A DNA stretch of 64,000 nucleotides, from contig NW_025408671.1 of assembly GCF_020360975.1 (NCBI RefSeq), positions 1,674,001-1,738,000 of the forward strand, given 5' to 3'. Origin of the DNA: Hirsutella rhossiliensis. Its lineage: Eukaryota; Ascomycota; Sordariomycetes; Hypocreales; Ophiocordycipitaceae. The notes under the pieces were generated by a model. That model was not told where the DNA came from. It was given only the letters and a program-made list of their open reading frames with translations, and did no database searches. The stretch's first letter is position 1, and the number at the start of each line of letters is the position of its first letter. Below, piece after piece: positions 30,859-40,593 of the stretch. A program made the position numbers and the translations under genes.

Positions 30859-32376
30859 TCATGTGGCCGAGAACTGTCGACCAATGGAATCAAGGAGGTC
30901 GTCAACATCATTGTTCGAGTCCTGCCAATCCCTCATCACGACACCATGGTGAGCAATGCTTCGAATAGTAAAGATAGCCTCAAACGGGCCTGGTTTTGAG
31001 AAAATGCCCTCCTGGGTCATGGGCAAGCAGTCGAGTCTTGTCTTTTGACCTTCTTTCCACTTGATATCAAAGGCCCATAGCAGTCGAGGTATAGCGAGCA
31101 GCAATGAATTCCGCGCCAGGTGCTGACCTGGACAGGTTCTCTTGCCGAATCCAAAAGCCGCCAGAGGGAGGTCGGCGTCGATCCATCTCTCAGGGATAAA
31201 GTCCTCCGGGGACCGGAATACTTGGTCATCCATTTCCAGAGACCAGTGATTTGCTATGACTGTTGCTCCTTTCGGGATGAAGAACCCGCCATACTCGTCG
31301 TCTTTCGTGGGAGAATGCGAAACTCCAGCTGGTGCTAGGGACCGCCAGCGGAGGACCTCTTCGATAAACGCCCGTACATAGGTAAGACTAGGAAGGTCAT
31401 CAAACGTCGGCAGACGTCCGGTACCAATAACCTTATCTAACTCCTCTTGCGCGCGTCGCATAGCATCCGGGAAGGAAACACAGGCAAGAACGGCGACTTC
31501 GAGCCCCCCGGCCGTTGTTCGACCTCCAGCTCCGAAGATGTCACCTAGCACAAACGGGAGCTCTTCCCGGGATACTTTAGATAGCGAAGTATCATCGGAA
31601 ACGCTCTGTTTGCACCAGTTCCACGAGGTGGCTTTTAGGGCATCATTGAAGTTATCCCCGTATAGTCGAGTTTGTTGGCGATGCAAGCAGTCTCCTACCA
31701 ACTTCCATTTTGCAAAAGGACGCGGGAGATGGTTGAGAGTCGGGAAAGCGTCGACTAACCAGGTTCCAATTGAACAGGTGTCGAAAATGGCGGTTATAAG
31801 CCGCTCCATTCGTTGAAGTTCCGGCTCGTCCCCACTCACGAGCCTCCTGCCATAGACGAGGGCAAACACGAGGCTTGATGAGAATCTATAAAATTCATGC
31901 TGAAAGTCGTTGGTAGATAAAAGGTTGAATAATAGGTGGCGGCTTTCAAGCTCTTGTAGCGGGCGGTAGAGCTGGCATTTTCGAGAATTGAGGAACGAGG
32001 CCTGTATCGCGTGGAATTCCCTCCATTTGGGCCCATATGGTAGAAGGGCGGTATCTAGGTCTTTTGCCACGCATTCTCCTGCAACAATTTGTCGTGGACG
32101 AGAACTATAAAGCGCACTTCGTTTGCTCAACAAGTCCCTAGCAACTTGGTGGGTTCCGATGAGAATTATGGTCCTTTGGCCGATACGAAGATGGAGTATG
32201 GGCCCGTAGATTTTGTGCCACTCTCTGAACTGCTTCCACGGGTTTCGGGGTATCTGGTACATGTTTCCGACAACCGGGAGACCTCGAGGGCCAGGTGGTA
32301 ATTTGGGGGTTCTTTTCAATGAGTAGCATGTTAACGCCAGGAACAGGACAAAGGCGCAAATAGAAGCGGTGCTCAT
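30859..32376 (-). CDS. Cytochrome P450 monooxygenase (cluster P450-3)
   Basis: A single-exon P450 of 505 aa. An N-terminal signal-anchor (ICAFVLFLALTCYSL) is followed by the hinge LPPGPRGLPVVGN, typical of the fungal O-methylsterigmatocystin-oxidoreductase-like (CYP2-like) group. ExxR is EVLR, the PERF motif is FIPERW, and the haem loop is FGFGKRTCPG with intact Cys. The I-helix reads FGAGGRTTAG, so the acidic residue normally before the Thr pair is Arg. That is unusual and may alter proton delivery. It is convergent with NRPS-2 and upstream of the thioesterase, and probably oxidises the peptide. Confidence 0.9.
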   Translation of the reverse strand: MSTASICAFVLFLALTCYSLKRTPKLPPGPRGLPVVGNMYQIPRNPWKQFREWHKIYGPILHLRIGQRTIILIGTHQVARDLLSKRSALYSSRPRQIVAGECVAKDLDTALLPYGPKWREFHAIQASFLNSRKCQLYRPLQELESRHLLFNLLSTNDFQHEFYRFSSSLVFALVYGRRLVSGDEPELQRMERLITAIFDTCSIGTWLVDAFPTLNHLPRPFAKWKLVGDCLHRQQTRLYGDNFNDALKATSWNWCKQSVSDDTSLSKVSREELPFVLGDIFGAGGRTTAGGLEVAVLACVSFPDAMRRAQEELDKVIGTGRLPTFDDLPSLTYVRAFIEEVLRWRSLAPAGVSHSPTKDDEYGGFFIPKGATVIANHWSLEMDDQVFRSPEDFIPERWIDADLPLAAFGFGKRTCPGQHLARNSLLLAIPRLLWAFDIKWKEGQKTRLDCLPMTQEGIFSKPGPFEAIFTIRSIAHHGVVMRDWQDSNNDVDDLLDSIGRQFSAT

Positions 32377-33085
32377 GTTGGTATCGATGGTTGATTCATT
32401 CCATGTACGGAGTACGGCAGACAGACAAACAGCACTGCCGGGGTTTTAATAGCTGCATGGCTGCTATCTTTAGATTCTAAACATACTATACATTCACAAT
32501 GCGATGATTGTGAGCGGCAGCGTATGGCGGCATTGAGGCCAACCAAACGTACGCTTCGCTGGTTGGCGCAACTCTGACGTTGTCGGCATGCAGTATAGAT
32601 GAATGAACCGCAATAATTATGACTGCTCGCGCATTCACACGACCCCGCTTGCGGAGTGTACAGTATCAGGGCATCTTTGGAGGCCTGGCCACGGCCCGGG
32701 TTGGGGTCACATCGGGCTCGCATCCGCAGCTGTCCCTCGAGACATGCCCGGATCGATCTGGATGCTGGCTAGAGCGCATAACGAGACAGTACATGAAATA
32801 TCCACCAGCGCAAGCTCGACGGCTGCGAGTTGGCTCACGACGACCCCGCACAATATGCCAGCCATGCCTATGGCGTGCTCGTTCCTCTTGCCCGTCCGCT
32901 AGGACGTGGACACAACATCTTCCCAGTGCCTGGTTCCTTGCCGGATCCTCCAGAAGCTAATTGTCCCTCGCCCACTCATTCTGGGTACATGTCCGTCTTA
33001 TGTAGAATGCCATCTTGGTTTCCGTGGCTACAAGTGTAACACTTGTGCCCGCCGTTCGAGCAATGCCAAAGGATATCTGCAAGGG
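32377..33085. other. Intergenic, no gene recognised
   Basis: About 700 bp between P450-3 and the thioesterase gene. Short overlapping frames on both strands show no domain or motif. It should include the P450-3 promoter. Confidence 0.45.
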
Positions 33086-34155
33086 CTAGTTATCGGACGG
33101 CCTGCTGAGGCTGTCAAGAATCTCAAGGCCAGCGTTGACCTGCGATGTAAGGTTCTGTATCTATGCAAACGTCAGTCACAGATTTCACCGAGGGACTGGG
33201 CCTGGTGCGACGGCGGGCAATACCTTGTCCTCGTCGTACTTGTCAAAAATCTTGTAGTGGTCGTCGTCAACATCGATGACGGCTCGGATGAAATCGGCAT
33301 AGTTCCCTTCCCAGCCCAATAACGTCTCGTTGCGGTATCTGTCGATGGAAGCAGGCTCGGGCCCCGAGCCCGCCACTTTTTCAGCTGGCCGTGTGCATCG
33401 AATCATGACTCCGGGTGGGGGGCCGACTGGGCCGTTGACCAAATCTCCATGCTGATATTGCCGTGTACTGATGGGTTTCCAATCCTCCCCCAACGGCTTG
33501 TAGAGCAATCTTCCTGGCTGGAGCGTGAAGCTTTGACCGGCTACTCTGACCTCGACTTCTCTGCCACCGCCAGACGGACCTTGCCAGGACGGCAGGTCCC
33601 ACTCCCTGAGCATTACGTCGCAATTCTCAAACGACTTCTGGACGAGATCGGTGATGTCCTCTATCTTGGCTTCGGAGGTCGGGGCCGTGAGCTTGGACGA
33701 CGCAATGTGGTACGGCGAGTCGATTGAGAGAATGCCAGCGATGGAAATGTTCGTGGACGGGTCGTGGGCAAGCATGTGGGCCATTGTCAGAGAGAGCAGA
33801 CAGCCGAGGGACCAGCCTGGGAGATAAACCACGGTCAGTTGTCGCCAGTCATGGTTTGGCGTCGTCAGAGGCTACCTCCCAGGATGATGGTACCTGCTAT
33901 ACCTGCTATGCCCGCCTTGACAAGCAGGTCAATGTAGTGGCGCGCCATCTCGTCCATGCCGCCCTCCCAGGGCTCGCCGTCAAAGTACTTGGGGTCGTAA
34001 ATGGCCCAGACATCGCGACGGAGGCTGCCGAGGAGGTAGTAGCTGAAGACGGTGCCGCCGCCGTCATGGATGAGGACCAGCGGGGTTGGCGGCTTGGCCC
34101 GCTTGTGCGGCGGCACGAACTGGACCTCAACCGGGTTCGTATCGCCGGCAAACAT
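33086..34155 (-). CDS. Stand-alone thioesterase, alpha/beta-hydrolase fold
   Basis: A three-exon gene of 308 aa. Introns are 33817-33875 and 33140-33223, and the spliced C-terminus is VNAGLEILDSLSRPSDN. The protein matches the thioesterase domain found at the end of fungal PKS and NRPS enzymes. LVLIHDGGGT forms the oxyanion region, GGWSLGC is the nucleophile elbow with catalytic Ser (created across intron 1), ILSIDSPYH carries the likely Asp, and DDHYKIFDKY carries the likely His. Neither NRPS has a terminal TE, so this enzyme is the best candidate for hydrolytic or cyclising release from NRPS-1, or for editing misloaded carriers. A small in-frame tandem repeat (AGIAG) precedes the nucleophile elbow. 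Confidence 0.85.
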
Positions 34156-35996
34156 GGCTGCCGGTGTCAGGAGCTCGTGGAGTTGCGAAGGTGATGTTTG
34201 TGGTCTCTTGTGTTGTGTAGTTGGCGGCTATCTGGAGGAACAGGCGGATCCCACTTCCCGTTGGCACTCCACGGGCTTGTCTACGTGTAGCCTCTCCGGC
34301 GCTCTCGACGGTGCCGGCGGCTGATCCCGGCAGGTGCCGAAGAAAGCGACCCTAAGCCAAGCTGAAAATGGAATCGCAGGCTACAACTATCCAGTTAGAA
34401 ATACCGCTTGACCAGTCAAAAATGTAACGCTCCAGCAGATGCATTACAGGTACGGTCAATAGCTGGTTTCCTCTGTCTGCTCTACCTGACAGCGACATAT
34501 AATGTACGCACAGACTTGCAAGATATTCTCTGATGCTTCAGCGGCAACGTGCTTCACTCGTAGCTCAGGCATTCATCCTCTCGCTCCTCTTCCACAAATA
34601 TACCGTCTTCTTGCACGCCTGGCGGTTTTCTTTTCAACACCGAGCAGAAATGCCACGGCCAAGGTTACAAGTGCTCGTGGTTAACCAGTACCGCCGTCCA
34701 GGTCCCCGGACCACCCGTTGATCAAACATCGTGAAGCGTCAATCATATCTCTAACAGTTAAAGGGGCCTCTGATACGGGGTACGTGCAATTCAAGTGGTG
34801 AGGCCGAGACGCCAAGTTAACCCTGCCTCAAGGATGGGAAGAGGGCTTGATCCAGATGAGGGTTGAGGAAAAGACAGCGTTGCACAGGACGAGCTGGGCG
34901 CCCACTCCTCCTCCCTGTCAGACGAAAATATTTGAAACTGATGAAACTGTGGTCCAGCGACTGCGCGGACGCTTCCAAGTAAGCACGACATAGCGATGGT
35001 CTAAGAGAATACAATTGAGTTGGCTTTGGCATAGTCATGTCACTTCCGACACGCAGACACTGTCGGGAGCTCTACTTCGGTCCAGGATAGAATGCATTAT
35101 CACGCCACCCTTGCTAATGCATTCATAATCGTCACTGTCAAAGTTTGAATGTTTCCAAGCCTTGGTATCTTCAAGCCCGCCTTGGCTTGCTGCCCCACAA
35201 TGCGTTGCGAGTCTGTCAAGAACCCAATATCCCCGAAACAGCCTGAGATGAGCCCTTCTAGTACGAGGTCGTAGTAATGGTGTTTCACCAACAGTCTGTG
35301 ACTCGTCGACTTGCATTTGGGTTCAATAGAAACTGGTCCAAGTGAGTTGCTGGCCCCTTTACTCATCGCCGGAGCATACGTGACAAAATAAACAAGAACG
35401 CCACCGTTCTCGGAGATGCCAACTCACCAAAAGAAACCGTAAGGTTGCAATAATTCTTGAAACTCAAGATTCCAGGGTCTTGAGGGTTCCATTGAACCCC
35501 CACAGTGGCCATCAAGCCCCGTTAGACAGCTGCTCAGAAATTGAACGGTCATGTTCACAAGCGAGGAGACTTGGGAACGGAAATCGGGTCTGGCTTCAGG
35601 CTTTGAGATGAGAGAAAAGGGGGGGGAGGGATGAGTAGGATGTAAAGCTTAATCGATGATTCGTACCTTAACTGATGGACCTCAACCTGTCACAGAGGGC
35701 TCGGCCAGTCCCTACGGATAATAAGACGCGGGACGCGCGGAAGATGGCGGCGAAGTAAAAATCAAAACATTGTTAAGTGCTCCGTAAATAATCATCTCAA
35801 GTTCTCCGTGCCACAGATAGAGAGTAGTGCTAAGAAGAGGTGGCAAAGTGGACTAGGACTGGGCCATTCCCGGCAAATGGTGTGAAGGGTCTCGTCAAGC
35901 TCATGAAGCAGGTCCACCAAAATGAGTTACATCTTCCTCATTTTCCCCGCGAAATCAAATACCCATCATGCCGAGTCCCGATATGAATGCCTCACC
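34156..35996. other. Intergenic between peptide cluster and siderophore relic
   Basis: About 1.8 kb with no recognised gene. Two overlapping minus-strand frames (35035-35316 and 35100-35366) show no family signature. This is the likely right edge of the peptide cluster. Confidence 0.45.
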
Positions 35997-37495
35997 TCAT
36001 AGCTTCGGCCCCAGCACCAACTGCAATCCACCCACAGCCTTCTCCTGCTCCGCCATTGGGCACAGCTGGAAGAACTTGCCGCGCGGGCAGCCGTTGACGG
36101 TACTCCGCTTGTGCGGCAGGTCGATAAACCGATCGATGCGGAAGCCGTGGATTAAATCGTAGAGACTTGAGGTTGGGTCGGAGATTTTCGGCTGGCCGAC
36201 AACGTACATGGTCCGCGGGTCGTCGAGGAAGAGGTAATGAATCTGGCTACTCCACCAGCCAGACACGCGGTGCGGCCCGCGGAAGCGCACATCGCCGACG
36301 AGAGCGTGGCGCCCGCGGTCAAAGTCGCCGGCGTCGTAGTAGCCGCCCAGTCGGTCCTCCTGCGCGAGCGATCAATGGTAAGCCTTGAACACTACATGGG
36401 GACTGAAAGACTCAAGAAGGGGGGCGAGATCCTTACCTTGGCCCAGTAGAACTCAAAGTAGCCGAAGAAAGTGTCATCCCATCTGGCAAGGACAGCCATC
36501 TGGTGCGGGTCGTCATGGATGGTCCGGAGATACTGGCGGTGGTGCTCTAAAGTGCCCTCCTCGTGCCAGCCCTGGGATACACGAGGGTCGTTCATCCAGC
36601 CGTGGAGAAGCCCTAGGTGCTCCTCATTCTCCCAGTCGAGGACGACCATGGAAAAGGTCTCCTTGATGTGAGGGATCCATCGACTGTAGATGAGAGCGCC
36701 GGGAGCGGGCTTTGCTGGCCGGATGGGATGATATGACTGCTGATAGCGATGCGGATCTTGCGGGTCGCCGGCCGAGGCAACGGTGATTGTGTGGTGAAGA
36801 GGGGCAATGGGGTATGACGGAGACGGGCCCGAAGAGGAACGCAGGGACCGGGGGGTTCCCTCAGGCAGCCAGACGGGACGAGGCCCAAACGGAGAGCCCG
36901 CGCCCTGCCAGAAGGTGCCTTGCCGCGCGACGACTAGGGCCTCGTCGAGCCCGGAGTGTGATGTCTGGCTTTCCGCGGTCCCCGACGGCGGTGCTTGTGA
37001 AGTCGCGAGGAGGAGATCGATCAGCTGCTGAGCCAGCGTGGCAGCACCGGGGCCCCTGAGCTCAAGCCGGATCGACTCGTTGCCGGGCCGCAGGGTGAAG
37101 AAGACATAGAGCAGTAGCCAGGCCTGCGCCGGCGAGGGCAGCGCTTCAGGGCCGTCCCAGACGACGAAGGAGCATGGCGATCGCCTTGCCCTGGCCCAAG
37201 CGCTGTTGTTGGCAGCCGGCGGCAGCTCGCTGGACTTGAGGTGTGTCGGCTCGGAGAATAAGAGGCGGGCGTTGTCAAGCTTGCAAGGTGTGGGCGCCTT
37301 GGCCGACCCGACCTTTTCGCGGATTCGGTACAGAGGGATGTCGGCGAGCTCCTTGCGAGGGGGAGGGCCAGGGGTCGTGGCCCGGTGCAGATTGTAGTCG
37401 GTTTGATAGGGGTGAGGAAGACGCAGGATGGTCTCGTCGGGAGACAGGGATGACAGAGAGACTTCAGGCGAGGCGCAGGTGCTGTTGGTGGCCAT
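35997..37495 (-). CDS. Siderophore N5-hydroxyornithine acyltransferase, SidF/SidL-like
   Basis: Two exons (36437-37495 and 35997-36359) with a 77-bp phase-0 intron GTAAGG...GCGCAG give 473 aa, within the usual SidF/SidL range. The C-terminal half is the IucB/MbtK-like GNAT domain: GLLHGWMNDPRVSQGW, FGYFEFYWAKEDRLGGYY, WWSSQIHYLFLDDPRT and VVGQPKISDPTSSLYDLIHG. These enzymes transfer acetyl or anhydromevalonyl groups from CoA to N5-hydroxyornithine to form the hydroxamate arms of fusarinine or ferrichrome siderophores. The start at 37495 (MATNSTC) is the first Met after a long unconserved leader frame. The reading frame looks intact although the adjacent siderophore genes are broken. A SreA-type site lies about 740 bp upstream. 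Whether it is SidF-like or SidL-like cannot be decided here. Confidence 0.87.
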
Positions 37496-38231
37496 GGTGG
37501 TGTTGCCAGGTCCAGCAGCAAGACGACGTTGGGGTGAGATGGAAAGTTGTGGGTTGGCCAACCACCAGCAACTAGAGAAGAGGAGGATCACGCGTGGCAG
37601 TTTGAGATGAAGAGGAGGAGAAGCGGAAAGCCCAAGTACAAGGTGGGGATGAATGTGACGATGGACAAGGGCGTCGAGCTGGACGCTTGGTACCAAGTTG
37701 GTGGTTATGGTTGCGACCTCGATGTAGGCTTGGCAGTAGAAGGCCTCCGAATTTACATACCAAGTACCGAGGCATTAACGTGCTCAGCGGAATAACTCAG
37801 AGGAATAACCCACTCGGTGCTTGCGGGAGTTGATAAGCAATAGGGTGTTTAAGCTTATAATGAGGGTATTCCGGGATGAGGGGCTTCACCTTGTTGAGGC
37901 TAAGCGAAATCGCCTCGGCTTTCGTTAATTAGCATGCGTCGAGCCTCCATTGCAGCCAGCTTGGCGCCCAATCTCGTGGCAACCTGCAGTGAGGGTCCGG
38001 GGAGATGGAACCGAGGAGAGGGACCGGGTCAGGCGGGCATCCGCACGGTGCGGGCCACAGGATTGATGGAGAAGAAGAGAGAGAAGAGGGGGACGCAAAA
38101 TTGGCGCCAAGATGAAGGGCGGATAATCGGCAAGTTCGTGGGCAGTTGAGGCAATTCCTCGTGTGGATGTCCCGGCGGGCATAGCTAAGTAGGTATCCAG
38201 GAGGTGCCTTGCCGGGCAGCACATGACTCGG

Positions 38232-38240
38232 ATCTGATAA
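38232..38240 (+). promoter_or_regulatory. SreA/Urbs1-type GATA site
   Basis: The sequence ATCTGATAA is an exact match to ATCWGATAA, the known binding site of fungal iron-responsive GATA repressors. It lies about 740 bp upstream of the acyltransferase start and 960 bp upstream of the ABC relic. Confidence 0.6.
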
Positions 38241-39085
38241 CTTTAAACAGAAACAGCAAGGTGCTGCGCCGTTGATGGGCATACTGTGTGATAGAGGCAC
38301 GCCCCAGCCCCTGACGGCCGTCGGATTATACTGGTTAACGTGATAATATGGTAAATATCTAGTAACGCGAACAGCCTGCCACGGCGGGGATCAGCGTCCA
38401 CCAACAGCAGCCGCTCTCGTCCTTGGATCCCTGGGATGGAGACGTGGTTCAGTCATCGTCGGGCCATTGTGACAGGGGGCATCATGATTAACACGGATGC
38501 GCATACTTGGAACAGGAGAGGCTGCGAGAAGCAACTTACATGCGGGCAAGACCGGGGTGCCTCGAGAGACTCGCATCCTCGTCGGAGTCGGTGAAGCCAG
38601 GCGAGTCTCGACCGGGTAACTTACCGATTCCACCAGAGGGGCGCATGTGCTTCTACGTATGTATCCGTACATGCTTGCATGCTTGCCCATGGGGTGAAGT
38701 TGACGAGATGGCAGGCGAGCCATTAATACCGGTACTGTACTATCAGCAGCCGCGACTCGCGAGCGCCTTGGTGCTGTATGTACAGTGCAAGCCCCCTGTC
38801 CTCTCTCGAGTACGGGTACTGTCAGGGCAGAGAAAAGACTTACAGTATAATACGCGTTAATAACTTACTAGGTAGTAACTTAACATCTCTAATGGGGGTG
38901 CCCCTATTTTGCCTGGTGTACAGTAGCGGCTATTGAGAGAGATGGTGCCTACTTAGGCCATATGTACGGATAATTACCAGTCACCCATTCGCAGCTGGCC
39001 TCCACTTTTGGTGACTGGTATAATTACCTAGATACCTAACTAACAGCGGCAGCTTCACAGGTACGTACTCTGCTCGACGTCTCCG

Positions 39086-39094
39086 TTATCAGAT
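39086..39094 (-). promoter_or_regulatory. SreA/Urbs1-type GATA site
   Basis: TTATCAGAT on the plus strand is the reverse complement of ATCTGATAA, again an exact ATCWGATAA match. It lies about 105-125 bp upstream of the first ATGs of the ABC transporter relic, a typical promoter distance. Confidence 0.6.
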
Positions 39095-39197
39095 GGTCCT
39101 GCAGCATCGACGTCCAACTCCGGCGTCTTCCTCGCGACAGTCTCGGCAGCTCGTCGTGTCTCCCAATGTCGGCACGTAAGCTGCTGTTGCCAAGCTG

Positions 39198-40587
39198 GTG
39201 GGCTGTTCCATCACCATGACCCATCATGGTCCCCTCGACGCTGCGGCGCCCAACTATGGCACCGTCAAAAAGCGCCTGGCCATTGCCTTTGGCTACTTCA
39301 GCCCTCCCATGGCTGCCGAGCCAGCTGCCCTCGACTCCGTTCTGCTTGTCATCGGCACCCTCGGCTCCATTGCCGCTGGCGTACCTTCTCCCATCATGTC
39401 CGTCTTCTTCGGCGAGCTCCTCGGCCAGCTCAGCTCTGCATCGTGCTCCAGCAAACCGCCGCTCCCTTCCTACGACAACACGCTGTTTCGAAAGGTTCTC
39501 TTGACCGTTAAGCCAACACGTCTCTCTCCTATTAGCGTCGTACATTATCCGCGGCTCAGTCCAGCGACCAGCTCTTCAGTCTCAGCCCGGACATCGCAAA
39601 AGCCGCCGTGGCTGCCCGCCGGGTTTTCGGTCTCATCTGTGCCGATAGAAGAACGGACAGGCTCCGTGACAAGAGTGGTGACAGCCAAGGCGATGTCGAG
39701 AAAAGAGCGATGGTGGAGGCACTGCAGGTGTCTTCTTGTCCCAAGAACCGGGGCGTGGGCATGTCTGTGGCGTTTGACGGCGTACGATTCTCGTACCCGA
39801 GCCGCCCCGACGCGCCCATCTTGCGCGACATCTCTCTCGACATCCCGGCCAGGTCCTTTTTGCGCTCGTCGGCACCAGTGGTGCGGGGAAGTAGATCACC
39901 CTGTCGCTTTTACGAAGACTGTACAGGCCTTCGTCTGGCACTATCAGGCTGGATGGATACGACATCACCCGGCGGGCGGAGTCTGACGGTGCAGGAGATG
40001 AAGAAGAAGAAGACGACTTGCCGGTCTGGGATGACGTCGCCCTCGTGCCCCAAGACCTTGTGTTATTATCTGGGACCGTCGCCTTCAAATTAGCCTGGGT
40101 GGTCCAGGCACTCTGCAGGTAACGGAGGCGGAGATTGAGGAGACGGCCAGGCTGGCCAACATTCACGACACAATCGGCGGGCTGCCGCAGCGCTCTACGA
40201 GAAGCCCTGCAGGCCCACAGGGTCGCGGTCCTTCTCGGGCGGACAGAAGCAACGGCTGTGTATCGCTCGGGCCCTGCTGAGGCCACGTCCCCTGCTGCTC
40301 GACGAACCAAGCAGCGCATTGGACGCAGAGATCGAAGCGTTGTGGGAGAAGTCTCTCGAGCACATCAGACAGGCTGATGAGAGCGGCCGTAGAAGAGTGA
40401 CCGTGGCCGGCTTCGCCCACCGCCTCCGGACCGTTATGAAGGCCGACAAGATACTTGTGATTGAGGGCAGCCGGATCCTGGACGCGGGGACGCCGGCCCG
40501 GTGCGACAAGTATCGCAATGATGTAATGCACCAATCTAACAGGAGCAGTTTGTTTGTCTGTGCTGGGTATGACTTGGTTTACACATG
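39198..40587 (+). pseudogene. ABC-B (MDR-type) transporter pseudogene
   Basis: The 5' end encodes the start of an MDR-type transporter, including LDSVLLVIGTLGSIAAGVPSP of the first membrane domain. After about 110 residues the sequence jumps to the segment just before the second nucleotide-binding domain (LFSLSPDIAKAAVAARRVFG), then FDGVRFSYPSRPDAPILRDISLDI. The Walker A reads GTSGAGK followed by an amber TAG at 39892-39894 where Ser/Thr belongs. Further on, in different frames, are [56 protein letters not shown] and [13 protein letters not shown]. At least three frameshifts, one nonsense codon and a large internal deletion are visible. Position and SreA-type sites suggest it was the siderophore-locus ABC transporter. 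Confidence 0.85.
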
Positions 40588-40593
40588 ACAGAT

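Larger units (their letters stand above)
37496..39197. promoter_or_regulatory. Divergent intergenic region with iron-regulatory GATA sites
   Basis: About 1.7 kb between the acyltransferase (-) and the ABC transporter relic (+). No ORF is supported. It holds two exact SreA-type sites, listed separately. Confidence 0.5.

Noticed and set aside
35997..37495. Acyltransferase as a core member of the peptide cluster
   Set aside because: It has siderophore-specific domain features, and its nearest neighbours are siderophore relics; recruitment remains possible but unsupported.
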